Made by a program: the position numbers and the translations under genes. 64,000 nucleotides of DNA from Enterobacter cloacae (GTDB lineage Bacteria; Pseudomonadota; Gammaproteobacteria; Enterobacterales; Enterobacteriaceae). Where the stretch lies: positions 930,001 through 994,000 of the forward strand of contig NZ_CP056117.1 of the NCBI RefSeq assembly GCF_013375935.1, given 5' to 3'. The notes below the pieces were generated by a model that saw only the letters and a list, made by a program, of their open reading frames with translations, did no database searches and was not told where the DNA came from. Shown here piece by piece: positions 38,981 through 48,266 of this stretch; position 1 is the stretch's first letter, and the number at the start of each line of letters is the position of its first letter.

Positions 38981-39970
38981 TCAGCTCTGCGACGTGCGCC
39001 ATACGCCAGGCGTACAGCCGTACTCTGTCTGGAAATGGCGAATAAAGTGCGCACAGTCGCTGAACCCCATCCGTTCTGCAATCTCGGTAACGCTTTGCTG
39101 TGAGTTCTTAAGCAGCCAGCAGGCATACCGTAGCCTGGCGCTGCGGATAAACTCACGGGTCGTTTTACCAAACTCGGCGTTGAAGAGCCGGTTGAGCTGG
39201 CGCTCGCTTAAGGCCACTTCGCTGGCCAGCCCGGCGGTGGTCAGGGGCCGGGTCAGAAACTGTTCAATTAGCATAACGGCGCGACGCAGCCGCGAGTCCG
39301 GTATCAGGGCAATGTTTGCCGGGCGGGGCGTGGCCATTTCATGTGGTACGAGCGACAAACGCTGACAGGTGGTGCTGGCGAGCTCTTTTCCGGCATGCGC
39401 GCGGATGAGCTCCGTGGCAAGCGTAAGGGTCGAAATGCCGCCCGGGCAGGTCAGCACATCGCCATCATCAATGAAATCAAATCCCTGCTCGGCATATACC
39501 TGTGGGAAAGACTGCCGGAATGTATCCAGATGAAAAGGATGTATCGAGGCTCTTCGTTCGTTGAGTAACCCTTCCTGCGCCAGCACAAAACTGCCGGTGC
39601 CAATGCCAATGAGCGGCACTCCGGCATGGTGGGCATGCGCCAGATACGCTTTATCCCCCCGATAGCCTAAGTCCAGATACTGTAGTTCACCGCCAATCAC
39701 CGCAATATAGTTAAATCGTTCGGGTGGTGCATGGGGGGAGTCAGGCCTCATGATTATCCCCGCATTGCTGGGGATGGGGATGTCGGGGAATTCGCTTATC
39801 AGACTGATTCTGAATGCTATTTTATCCTGCGCTTTCTCGGCATAACGCAGCGCCTCCAGCAATCCCGAAACTGCCAGGAGTGAATAGCGAGGCCACAGTA
39901 TCAACCCAATATGAAGCGGTTTTCCCGGCGCTGATTTTCCGCTGCCGGCTGGATCAAATATGTTTTTCAT
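38981..39970 (-). CDS. GlxA-type AraC-family regulator
   Basis: A 329-aa protein with an N-terminal DJ-1/PfpI-like domain (about 18-190, IGLILWPRYSLLAVSGLLEAL) and a C-terminal AraC helix-turn-helix pair (about 225-325, ASEVALSERQLNRLF and VTEIAERMGFSDCAHFIRHF). The nucleophile-elbow cysteine usual in this fold is absent (IGIGTGSFVLA), so a ligand-sensing role is more likely than catalysis. It stands alone and convergent with the antitoxin gene; target unknown. Confidence 0.85.
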   Translation of the reverse strand: MKNIFDPAGSGKSAPGKPLHIGLILWPRYSLLAVSGLLEALRYAEKAQDKIAFRISLISEFPDIPIPSNAGIIMRPDSPHAPPERFNYIAVIGGELQYLDLGYRGDKAYLAHAHHAGVPLIGIGTGSFVLAQEGLLNERRASIHPFHLDTFRQSFPQVYAEQGFDFIDDGDVLTCPGGISTLTLATELIRAHAGKELASTTCQRLSLVPHEMATPRPANIALIPDSRLRRAVMLIEQFLTRPLTTAGLASEVALSERQLNRLFNAEFGKTTREFIRSARLRYACWLLKNSQQSVTEIAERMGFSDCAHFIRHFQTEYGCTPGVWRTSQS

Positions 39971-40103
39971 TTACTTGCCAAATTTAAAATTAATTACATT
40001 ATCGCAACACAATATGTCGCATTTTATATTCTTAAGATAATTCTATAATTTTAAATTAAGCATAAATGAGTGTGGGAGAATTTATAGTCTTTTTTTACGG
40101 CTA

Positions 40104-40583
40104 TCATTCTTTTTTTGAACCCCGACACACATATGTCGGCAATGTTCCTAAGGTAAAGATATAGTTACCGTTATGTTGTTCATTGATGCGCATATAAATA
40201 CTTTTCCCCGGATAGACGAAAAATTGCGGTAAATATTCTTCCAGCCAGCTATCTTCGACATTATCATCCGGGAAGATCATATTCTTATCTGACGTCAGCA
40301 AATACAGGTGATCCTTTCGCTCCACCTGAAATGAAATTTTCCGATCGATAATTTTATTCGGATCGTTCTGCGACCGGGCGTTCATGCTCAGGGTGCCGAA
40401 TTTGCCGTCGAAGGTATAGTTCAGCCAGACCCCTAACGTCTCATCCGGATGGTGCTGAAACAGGTTCGCCTGGCATGTAAAAGGGTGGACGTAGGATCGG
40501 TGCCACAGGTAATAGCCCGTCATTACCCCCAACGTAACGAGGCAGGTCGCGAGGATGTACAGCATCTGCTTAATACGAGTCAT
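40104..40583 (-). CDS. Small membrane partner of the ToxR/CadC-like regulator
   Basis: A 159-aa protein with one N-terminal membrane helix (about 8-27) and a periplasmic domain bearing two cysteines (FTCQAN near 38 and TYVCRG near 153). It starts 1 bp after the regulator stop. The arrangement of a membrane-bound winged-helix regulator followed by a small single-span periplasmic protein is that of ToxR-ToxS and related pairs, where the partner protects or senses for the regulator. No close family is recognised. Confidence 0.6.
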   Translation of the reverse strand: MTRIKQMLYILATCLVTLGVMTGYYLWHRSYVHPFTCQANLFQHHPDETLGVWLNYTFDGKFGTLSMNARSQNDPNKIIDRKISFQVERKDHLYLLTSDKNMIFPDDNVEDSWLEEYLPQFFVYPGKSIYMRINEQHNGNYIFTLGTLPTYVCRGSKKE

Positions 40584-40584
40584 G

Positions 40585-41388
40585 CTAGCTGTCCTTAAGA
40601 AAATAATCAGATATACAGCGGTTGGGTTCCTTCATAGGCCGATCGCAGCGAATTACGGAAGCGCGGGGAAGCAGCGCGTACCAGCTGATATAAACCCACG
40701 GGTACTGCGCGCAGTCAGCCTTAAAGGGTTCCACGTAAGCCAGCGCAGAGGCGCGCTCGTTCTGAGTCTGAATATCGTTCGCCAGATAGACGCGACAGGC
40801 TCCGATGGAGGCCGCAAAATGGTAATCCTCAACAAAGCGGTTTTCCGTTGCGCTCATATAGCCCGTCACGCCTGCACCGGCCAGTATGATAAGCAGCATT
40901 CCCAGAACCACAGCCGGCCAGCGGGTAGGCTTCACAGAGACGGGGGCTGCTGGCTCCGCTGCCTCCAGAGAAGGCGCTGACGGTTCCTCGGGCTCGAGTA
41001 CCTCAGGACACTTTTCATCTGCTGCCGGAGCCGCGCCGGGCAAAGGTTCTCTGATGACGATCTGCGTATCGCTTGCCAGCGTCAACCCAATACGGGGGAT
41101 CGTGACGATAGGATCGGTTTCAAAACCAATCTTTTTTAACCCTTTGCGCAGAATTGAAATGTTCTGGTAATAGGTATTGGGAGAGACGAGCATGCCACGG
41201 CTTTGCCAGACAATATCAAGGAATTCCTGTTGAGTAACAATCGACCCCGCTCTGTCGATTAATAACAGCAGGCACCGGCCTGCTGGCGAATTTAACACAA
41301 CCACACGGTCAGGATTGTTGATATCACGTAACGTGCTGGCCGCAGGATGAAATTCGACGATATTATTAATTATGTAATGCTTATGCAT
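40585..41388 (-). CDS. ToxR/CadC-like membrane-anchored transcription regulator
   Basis: A 267-aa protein: OmpR/PhoB-type winged helix (about 28-105, with TYYQNISILRKGLKKIGF as the recognition region and TIPRIGLTL as wing), a proline- and glutamate-rich linker (about 113-156), one membrane helix (158-179) and a short periplasmic domain with four cysteines. Such proteins bind DNA from the membrane in response to outside signals. The ATG at 41388 (MHKHYIIN) is the natural start of the winged helix although no Shine-Dalgarno sequence is evident; the frame extends to 41505. It is divergent from the LuxR-type gene and fimbrial operon and is a likely regulator of them (inference). Confidence 0.82.
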   Translation of the reverse strand: MHKHYIINNIVEFHPAASTLRDINNPDRVVVLNSPAGRCLLLLIDRAGSIVTQQEFLDIVWQSRGMLVSPNTYYQNISILRKGLKKIGFETDPIVTIPRIGLTLASDTQIVIREPLPGAAPAADEKCPEVLEPEEPSAPSLEAAEPAAPVSVKPTRWPAVVLGMLLIILAGAGVTGYMSATENRFVEDYHFAASIGACRVYLANDIQTQNERASALAYVEPFKADCAQYPWVYISWYALLPRASVIRCDRPMKEPNRCISDYFLKDS

Positions 41389-42223
41389 AGGGGCTGTATG
41401 AATTCTCCGGTTAACGCATAGTGAACCTGAATCACCGTATGACTGAGAAGACAACCTCGTCGTGTTTAATGTGAACGATAAACGGCAGGCTGTATATCTC
41501 AGCAATTGGCGAAAAATCTTAATTCATATTACCCTCCTGCAGCTTCACTGAACCTGCATAAGAACGCAGCCCTTGCACGATGCGGCTTACGGGGTTGAGA
41601 CATAAGCCATGCCCCTGTTTTCTGAACTTTTATGAAGCGACATTTCGCCTCCCGAATTATCCTGAATCAGTAAATTACTCGTTAATCATGATCCCTCCTC
41701 CTGAACCGTTCCAGACACCCTTGACATTGACAAAAACATACACAAAAAAAGATTGTACGCCGCGGACAAGCATGTCCAAAATATTCAGAAACGTGAAACC
41801 TCATCTTTTCTTAACCTCTTAACTATCAACCATTTTGCGCTTATCCGCCTATATTTTGTGCATCAATGCATCAGTTTTTACCGATGATAACGCTCGTAAA
41901 TTGTTATGCCCCGTCAGTAACTTCACACCCGCACTGACACCAGCAGACAAAACCCTTACAAAACATTTATCAAAGCTAAATTTTCATGAAAAACAGCGGT
42001 TATCATAATTTACAGAAAGCAAAGCGGAATTAGGCCAATCAGAGGAAACGTCGTAACCGGCCTCGATCGTAGCAATTAATACAAATTTAGATTAATTCAG
42101 ATTACCTCTTTATTGGCCGTCGTATAGTAGGCCTACACTATGCAATGCGTCATTGCTTCGAGAATACTGGCGATAACACGGCAAATAATTCGCCTGATTA
42201 CTATTATAAATCGAGGGAATAAT
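41389..42223. promoter_or_regulatory. Long divergent AT-rich control region upstream of the fimbrial locus
   Basis: 835 bp with no gene that I can support. It is strongly AT-rich in the right two thirds. A 10-bp perfect palindrome, GTAGGCCTAC (42127-42136), lies within the broader imperfect dyad TATAGT...ACTATG, about 90 bp before the LuxR-type gene. Long AT-rich regulatory stretches of this kind are typical of H-NS-silenced fimbrial genes. No invertible-element repeats of the fimS kind were found. Confidence 0.5.
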
Positions 42224-42826
42224 ATGACGGATACAACCCAGACAACACAGCATATTACTATTGCCTTGATGGGCGGCGATCGTTATGCAAGAAACGGTAT
42301 TAAAACGCTATTAAGAAGCATTAATAACGATCTTCAAATCAATATCATCGAAGGGGGTTATGAGCAGCTTGATAACGTGCTGTCGCTGACGCGCCTCGAT
42401 ATCTTATTTATATCCGGCGCAGAGAAATACCATACGGGATATGGTTCGCTGAAATATTTAAAAAAAATTAAGGCCATGCATCCCGACGTGATTATCTGCC
42501 TGTATTCAACGTCTGCCCATTCGCTGTTATGGGTCCGGGAAAATATTGATGCCTATATCTCGCTACAAAACACGGTTTATCAGTGGCGAAGCAAGTTAGC
42601 AAAGATGGTGGATAAACATTATCGACCGCAAAAGCAGCCAGCGGCGTTATCGCTGACGCCAGGAGAAAGGAGGGTATTAAAGGAACTCAGGAACGGACTG
42701 GATATACGTTACATCGCAGAACTGGAGAAACTTTCATATCGCCGGGTGAGCGCCTTAAAAAGCTCAGCGATACGAAAACTCGGGCTCAGGAATAAGACAG
42801 ATTTGCTGGTCTTTTTAACCAGTTAG
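42224..42826 (+). CDS. LuxR-type regulator with degenerate receiver domain
   Basis: A 200-aa protein. Residues about 10-125 have a response-regulator-like fold, but the strand that should end in the phosphorylated Asp reads LDILFISG, with Ser in that place. Residues about 138-200 form a LuxR helix-turn-helix (LTPGERRVLKELRNGLDIRYI, then SYRRVSALKSSAIRKLGL). The ATG at 42224 has GAGGGA upstream. It directly precedes the fimbrial major subunit gene by 53 bp and probably controls the operon independent of phosphorylation. Confidence 0.82.
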   Translation: MTDTTQTTQHITIALMGGDRYARNGIKTLLRSINNDLQINIIEGGYEQLDNVLSLTRLDILFISGAEKYHTGYGSLKYLKKIKAMHPDVIICLYSTSAHSLLWVRENIDAYISLQNTVYQWRSKLAKMVDKHYRPQKQPAALSLTPGERRVLKELRNGLDIRYIAELEKLSYRRVSALKSSAIRKLGLRNKTDLLVFLTS

Positions 42827-42879
42827 ACCTGCCGCTTTCAGAGCAAATCTCGTAATAAAAAAAATGAAGGAATAGTGAA

Positions 42880-43464
42880 ATGAAAGCACGTATGACACGC
42901 ACCTCTCTGCTGGCATTAACCATCGCCGCCCTGCTGCCAGCAGGCTCTGCACTTGCCGCCACCACCAGCGGCGGCACGGTTAACTTTAGCGGGAAAGTGG
43001 TGACCTCTGCCTGTGCCATCAGCGCCGGTAGCGCCAATATTGACGTCGACATGGGTGAAGTGCGTACCGCAACGCTTGCTGCGGCAGGCAGCGAAGCCAG
43101 TACCGCGAAGGCCTTCTCCATCACGCTGGAAGACTGTGAAATCGCCGATACCTCAGCCTCCACGCCAGAAAACCCGATTGCCGCAACGACCGTGGCCGTC
43201 ACCTTTACCGGTACGCCGGACACCACGGATACCAATAGCCTGGCGGCAGGGATAAACGGCGGTGCCGGCTCGGCGCAGCATGTCGCTATTCGACTTTATG
43301 ACGAACAGGGCAACGTGGTGAGGCTGGGTGAGCCCGCGGCCGCGATCCCGCTGCGTAAAGGAGAAAACACCCTGAACTTCAGCGCGAAGTATTACTCCCC
43401 GCAGGGCGGAGCCACGGCGGGTGATGCCAGCGCTGTCGCCACCTACACCGTTACCTATTCGTGA
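42880..43464 (+). CDS. Fimbrial major subunit
   Basis: A 194-aa protein with a signal peptide (about 1-27, ending GSALAA), an N-terminal donor strand and the pilin cysteine pair (Cys46 in VTSACAISAG and Cys87 in LEDCEIAD). The C-terminus ends with the alternating VATYTVTYS, including the penultimate Tyr used by chaperones. It is the first structural gene of a chaperone-usher operon: subunit, chaperone, usher, minor subunit, adhesin. Confidence 0.92.
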   Translation: MKARMTRTSLLALTIAALLPAGSALAATTSGGTVNFSGKVVTSACAISAGSANIDVDMGEVRTATLAAAGSEASTAKAFSITLEDCEIADTSASTPENPIAATTVAVTFTGTPDTTDTNSLAAGINGGAGSAQHVAIRLYDEQGNVVRLGEPAAAIPLRKGENTLNFSAKYYSPQGGATAGDASAVATYTVTYS

Positions 43465-43517
43465 CCTTCAGGCCCGGCCTGCTGGCCGGGCCTGACTCAG
43501 CTTTCAGGAGACGCACT

Positions 43518-44195
43518 ATGCGCGTAAACACATGGATTTGCCTGGCTGGAACGTTATGTTCAACCGCCGCGTATGCCGGCGGCGTGGGATTAGGCGCAAC
43601 GCGACTGGTCTACTCCGGCGCGGCAACGCAGACAATGCTGCAGGTGAGAAATACCCATCCTGACGCCACGTTCCTGATCCAGTCGTGGATGGAGGACGAA
43701 AAAGGCAGCCGTACCCGGGATTTTGTCATCACGCCTCCGCTGTACGTCATGAAGCCCGCCAGCGAAAGCGCGGTGAAAATTATGTTCAACGGCAACGCCC
43801 TGCCTGCCGATCGCGAAACGCTTTACTGGATGACGGTTAAAGCTATCCCACAGCAGGTAAAAAACGGCTCCGGCAACTCGCTGCAATTTGCGTCGGCCAA
43901 CCGCATCAAGGTTTTTTATCGCCCGGAAGGGCTGGCTGAAGGCGTTGGTGATGGCTGGAAAAAGCTGGCCGGTGCGTATCGTGCGGGGAAGGTCACGCTT
44001 ACCAACCCGACGCCGTACTACCTCACCACCATTAACGTGAAAATCGACGGCAGGCCGGTGAAGCCCGTCATGGTGCCGCCGAAGGCCAGCGTGACGCTGG
44101 CGGAAACCTTCAGCCACGCGAGCAGCATGAGCTATCAGACCATTAACGATTATGGGGCATGGACGCCTGCGACCCGCACCACGTTATCCCAATAA
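43518..44195 (+). CDS. Periplasmic fimbrial chaperone (PapD/FimC-like)
   Basis: A 225-aa protein with a signal peptide (1-20, ending AYA). GLGATRLVYSG contains the conserved Arg of the subunit-anchoring cleft; NGNALPADRETLYWMTVKAIPQ is the classic chaperone signature before the second Ig domain. It donates a beta strand to pilins and delivers them to the usher. The ATG at 43518 has AGGAG upstream; the frame extends back to 43461, overlapping the subunit gene. Confidence 0.93.
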   Translation: MRVNTWICLAGTLCSTAAYAGGVGLGATRLVYSGAATQTMLQVRNTHPDATFLIQSWMEDEKGSRTRDFVITPPLYVMKPASESAVKIMFNGNALPADRETLYWMTVKAIPQQVKNGSGNSLQFASANRIKVFYRPEGLAEGVGDGWKKLAGAYRAGKVTLTNPTPYYLTTINVKIDGRPVKPVMVPPKASVTLAETFSHASSMSYQTINDYGAWTPATRTTLSQ

Positions 44196-44218
44196 TAAAA
44201 ACAGTAAGGCGTGACCAC

Positions 44219-46744
44219 ATGAAAACAAAAATCCTGTGCGCCACGGTAATCGCCCTGGTGATTCGGCAAGCCGCGGCTGCTGAAAGCGAGCTGCAGTTTA
44301 ACCCCGCGTTTCTCAACGGCGAAAGCGCAAACGGCGCCGATCTCGCCTGGGTGAACGCCGGCAGCGCGCTGCCTCCGGGCGATTACAACCTCAACGTGTA
44401 TATCAACACCCGGTACGCCTTCACAGGGAATGTCACGTTCCGCGCTGCTGAAAACAGATCGGGCGAAGCGCTGCCGTGCCTTACGCCAGAGCAGTTCGCC
44501 GCGCTTGGGATTGAAAGCCGTCAGGAAAAAGGGGATGCGCCTTCGCCTGCCCGGGGCTGCATTTTTGTCACCCGGTCAGTTGCCGATGCCCGGTTCGATT
44601 TTGACCAGAAGACCCTCACCCTCAGCTTCACCGTGCCGCAAAGCGCGATGCGCAACGTGCCACGCGGGTACGTCAGCCCCGAGAGCTGGGAATCAGGAAT
44701 CCCTGCCGCATGGCTGAACTACGTGGTCAACGGCGCGAATAATGAATACCGGGGCGAGACGCGCACGCGGGAACAGCAGCTGTTCGTCAGCCTCAACAGC
44801 GGCGCCAACCTTGGCGCATGGCGGCTGCGTGATTTCACCACGTGGACCAAAGAGGGTAACGAACTGACCCACGTGCAGACCTGGCTACAGCGGGATATCC
44901 GCGCCCTGCGCGCTCAGGCCTATGCGGGGGAAACGTACACCTCGTCGCAGGTGTTCGACGCCGTTGGCCTGCGTGGGGTAGCCCTGAAGACCGATGACAA
45001 TATGCTGCCCGCCAGCCTGAGCGGGTACGCCCCTGAAGTGCGCGGCATCGCGCGCAGCAACGCCACGGTGACGGTTCGCCAGAACGGTAACATCATCTAT
45101 CAAACCTCCGTTCCGCCGGGGGCCTTTGTGCTGAAAGATCTCTATCCGACCTCTTCCGGCGGCGATCTCGCGGTCACCATTCAGGAGAGCGACGGCAGCC
45201 AGACGCGGTATACCCTGCCCTTTGCCAGCGTGCCAAATCTGGTGCGTAACGGTCAGGTGAAATATGCCCTGGGAGCGGGGAAATACCGTCCGGTGGGCAA
45301 TCAGATCTCGCCCTCCTTCGGCCAGGGCGAGCTGTTTTTGGGCTGGCGATATGGCCTCACGTTTTATGGCGGGGCGCAGTTTTCCGATCGCTATCGCGGC
45401 CTGGCCTTCGGGATCGGGCAGAACCTCGGCCGCTTTGGCGCGTACTCTCTCGATCTGACCCATGCCAGGAGCCAGCTTGCCGATAATCAGCGCTACACCG
45501 GCGATTCGGTGCGCCTGCGGTACAGCAAGCTGCTGAACAATACCGGTACGCGGATCAACTTCTTTTCGCTGCGGTACTCAACGGAAGGGTTTTATACCCT
45601 CAGCGATACCGCGTGGAAGAGCATGGCGGGGGGAGCGCCGAAGCAGACCGTGGAAGCGGATGGCACCGTCACCACCCACTACGATTCGGTGTACAACCTG
45701 CATATGGCGCGTAAAGCCAAAAACCAGCTGCTGGTGTCGCAGCCGATGGGCGAGTACGGCTCGCTGTCGCTGTCATGGGATCAACAAACCTACTGGAACA
45801 CGTCGAAAACCACGCAAAGTTTGCAGTTCGCGTGGAACGCTACGTTTCGTAACCTGTCGCTTGGCATCAGCGCTCAGCGAAGCTCGAGCCTGTACGACAG
45901 CAGGAAAGATAACCTCCTGGCGCTGTCCCTTTCGGTACCGCTGGGCAACCCGGCGCTGTCGACGCGTCTTCGCTTTACCGCCACCCATGCGGACCCGGCC
46001 GGCACTACCGCCAGTACAGGCGTGAGCGGATATCTGCCGGGGCAGGAGAACCTCTTTTATAGCGTCAACCAGCGCTACAGCGCGCAGCAGCACTACGGCG
46101 GCGATGCCGCGCTGCAGTATGAAGGCGCATGGGGAGACTATAACCTGGGCTACAGCTACGCCGGCGACTCCCGCAACCTCAGCTACGGAATGAGCGGCGG
46201 CGCGGTACTGCATGAAGATGGTCTGACGCTAAGCCAGCCGCTCGGGAACACCAATATTCTGGTGAAAGCGCCGGGAGCCGGCAACGTCACCGTGCTCAAC
46301 CACAGGGGCATTAAAACCGACAGCCGGGGCTATGCGGTGATCCCCTACGCCACGCCGTATCGCGTCAATCAGGTTGCGCTGGATGTCACAACCGTTGGCA
46401 GCGACGTGGAGCTGGAGAACGCCATCGTCAACAAAACGCCGACCGACGGGGCACTGGTTCGCGCCACCCTCACCACGCGTCAGGGGGCTAAAGCGATGCT
46501 GATCGTGCGTCATGCGAAGGACGTGCTCCCGTTCGGCGCGCTGGTCTCATCAGAGGATAACTACGCCAGCGGTATCGTCGGCGATGGCGGCAGCCTGTAT
46601 CTGACCGGCCTGTCAGCAAAAGGAACCTTAAACGCCGCGTGGGGACGCGGCAGCGGCCAGCGCTGCACCATTCACTACGCGCTGAACGCGCAGAATTATA
46701 ACGCCCGCACCGGGCTTTATTCACAGGAGGTGGTATGTCAGTAA
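44219..46744 (+). CDS. Fimbrial outer-membrane usher (FimD/PapC-like)
   Basis: An 841-aa protein with a signal peptide (about 1-21), an N-terminal chaperone-binding domain (ELQFNPAFLNG, DLAWVNAGSALPPGDYNLNVYIN), a 24-strand barrel with plug (about 130-650) and two C-terminal domains (KTDSRGYAVIPYATPYRVN, then FGALVSSEDNYASGIVGDGG). It threads and polymerises the subunits. The ATG at 44219 follows the chaperone stop by 23 bp; its end overlaps the next gene by 10 bp. Confidence 0.95.
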   Translation: MKTKILCATVIALVIRQAAAAESELQFNPAFLNGESANGADLAWVNAGSALPPGDYNLNVYINTRYAFTGNVTFRAAENRSGEALPCLTPEQFAALGIESRQEKGDAPSPARGCIFVTRSVADARFDFDQKTLTLSFTVPQSAMRNVPRGYVSPESWESGIPAAWLNYVVNGANNEYRGETRTREQQLFVSLNSGANLGAWRLRDFTTWTKEGNELTHVQTWLQRDIRALRAQAYAGETYTSSQVFDAVGLRGVALKTDDNMLPASLSGYAPEVRGIARSNATVTVRQNGNIIYQTSVPPGAFVLKDLYPTSSGGDLAVTIQESDGSQTRYTLPFASVPNLVRNGQVKYALGAGKYRPVGNQISPSFGQGELFLGWRYGLTFYGGAQFSDRYRGLAFGIGQNLGRFGAYSLDLTHARSQLADNQRYTGDSVRLRYSKLLNNTGTRINFFSLRYSTEGFYTLSDTAWKSMAGGAPKQTVEADGTVTTHYDSVYNLHMARKAKNQLLVSQPMGEYGSLSLSWDQQTYWNTSKTTQSLQFAWNATFRNLSLGISAQRSSSLYDSRKDNLLALSLSVPLGNPALSTRLRFTATHADPAGTTASTGVSGYLPGQENLFYSVNQRYSAQQHYGGDAALQYEGAWGDYNLGYSYAGDSRNLSYGMSGGAVLHEDGLTLSQPLGNTNILVKAPGAGNVTVLNHRGIKTDSRGYAVIPYATPYRVNQVALDVTTVGSDVELENAIVNKTPTDGALVRATLTTRQGAKAMLIVRHAKDVLPFGALVSSEDNYASGIVGDGGSLYLTGLSAKGTLNAAWGRGSGQRCTIHYALNAQNYNARTGLYSQEVVCQ

Positions 46745-47253
46745 CCGTCCGGTTTATTTATCTGGCCCTGCTGCTGCCGATCGCCGTTCCGGTGCGCGGC
46801 TATGACGTGCTGGTCTCCGTTACCGGCAGCGTCATCGGTAATACCTGCATCGTCGCGGAAGCGTCGAAGGAGCAAAACGTGCCGCTGGGCACTCCCGGCA
46901 TCAAACAGTTCAGCGAGACGGGCGCGGTCAGCAACGTCAAAACGCCCTTCGCGCTCAGGCTTGAGGAGTGCGGGCCGACCTTTGCCGGAGTAAAAATTCG
47001 CTTCAGCGGCAGCCCGGATAGCGAGAACCCGCAGCTGTTGAAGATTGCCGACGGCGGCGCGACCGGCGTGGCGGTGCAGATCCTCGACCGCGACGGCGTA
47101 CCGATCCCGCTGGACGCGCAAACCCGCACCTACGGCGCGGCGGGCGATGAGAACGTGAACATGACGTTTTATGCACGGCTGGTCGCGACCGGCGCCCCCG
47201 TAACGGTCGGCGACGTTTCCGCCGTGGCTACCTGGACTACGGAGTATCAATAA
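46735..47253 (+). CDS. Minor fimbrial subunit (FimF/FimG-like)
   Basis: A 172-aa pilin-like protein with a hydrophobic signal (about 1-22), the cysteine pair (GNTCIVAE and LEECGPTF) and a C-terminal beta strand ending AVATWTTEYQ. It probably links the adhesin to the rod. Start overlaps the usher end by 10 bp and its stop overlaps the adhesin start by one base. Confidence 0.88.
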   Translation: MSVTVRFIYLALLLPIAVPVRGYDVLVSVTGSVIGNTCIVAEASKEQNVPLGTPGIKQFSETGAVSNVKTPFALRLEECGPTFAGVKIRFSGSPDSENPQLLKIADGGATGVAVQILDRDGVPIPLDAQTRTYGAAGDENVNMTFYARLVATGAPVTVGDVSAVATWTTEYQ

Positions 47254-48264
47254 TGCGTATTTTTCTGACGATCGGCTGGCTGCTGGCGTCGACCAGCGCG
47301 CTCGCAATGGAGTGGAAATCAGATATCGTGCTGTCACCCCAGCCGATGACCTACAGCGGCCCGGCAGACTCCATCACGCCGGGTAAAATCATCGGCTCAA
47401 CGTGGAGCGCCACGGCGAATGTCCAGGAGGTCTTCTGGTGTGGACTGGTGTTTACCTGCAATAAAGGCACGCTGGAGCCGGGAAGTAGCGCCATATCAAG
47501 CGGCATGACGGTTACCCTGGACGGGGTAAATTACACCATTTTTGAAACCGGCGTGCCCGGCGTGGGGTACATCATCGGGCTGAAGGACTTCAACGGTACC
47601 ACCTGGGTACCGCTGCAAACCGGCGTCACCCAGAGCTATCCCGCAGACGGCACCAACGGCTATGCCACCTCTTTGGGCTGGTCGGCAAAAGTGACCTTTA
47701 TCAAGACCGGTACCGCCCTGAAATCCGGCGTTTATCAGACCGGCACCCTCAACGCGGCGATCCTGACGGCTTACAACAACGAAGTGAAAACCGCGCAGGT
47801 GATCATCAACCCTACCACCATCACGGTGACGGCAAGCGGCTGCACGGTGGGGGCAAAAAGCGCCAACGTTGAGCTGGGCGCCATTGACGTCCATACCCTG
47901 CCCGTGGTTGGCAGCACCTCGCCGTCGGGGGAGTTTACCGTCAGCCTGAGTTGCGATGAGAACGTGGCGGTTAACGCCGTCATGACCGATCAGACCACGC
48001 CGTCAAACACCTCATCGGTCGTGTCGTTGACCGGGGACTCCACGGCCTCCGGCATCGGGGTGCAGTTTTACTATAACGGCACCGGGCCGCTGACGATGGG
48101 GCCGGACAGCTCGGCCGCGGGCACGGGGGGGGCAGTTTTATATCCAGACCACCGGTGCGGCACAAACGCTGTCGCTGCCGTTCCAGGCGCAGTATATCCG
48201 AACCGGAGAACTGGTCCCCGGCTCGGCTAACGCGCTGGCGAGCATCACCTTTTCGTATCAGTAG
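47253..48264 (+). pseudogene. Two-domain fimbrial tip adhesin, out of frame at an 8-G tract
   Basis: The first 291 codons are open: signal peptide (1-18, ending ALA), an N-terminal lectin-like domain to about residue 185, then a pilin domain (TVTASGCTVGAKSANVELG, VSLSCDENVAV). At a run of eight G (48125-48132) the frame shifts; translated as read it ends at 48230 with an unrelated tail. With seven G it continues GQFYIQTTGAAQTLSLPFQAQ and ends ASITFSYQ at 48264, a perfect pilin-domain C-terminus of a 336-aa adhesin. The tract may permit phase variation or be a base-calling error. In the shifted form the pilin domain loses its last strands and should not enter the pilus. Confidence 0.88.
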
Positions 48265-48266
48265 GC

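Noticed and set aside
41580..41822. 80-aa open frame in the fimbrial control region
   Set aside because: Composition and start context are not gene-like and it lies in an AT-rich regulatory stretch.
41389..42223. fim-type invertible promoter element
   Set aside because: I found no pair of matching inverted repeats flanking a few hundred bases, and no tyrosine recombinase gene is nearby.
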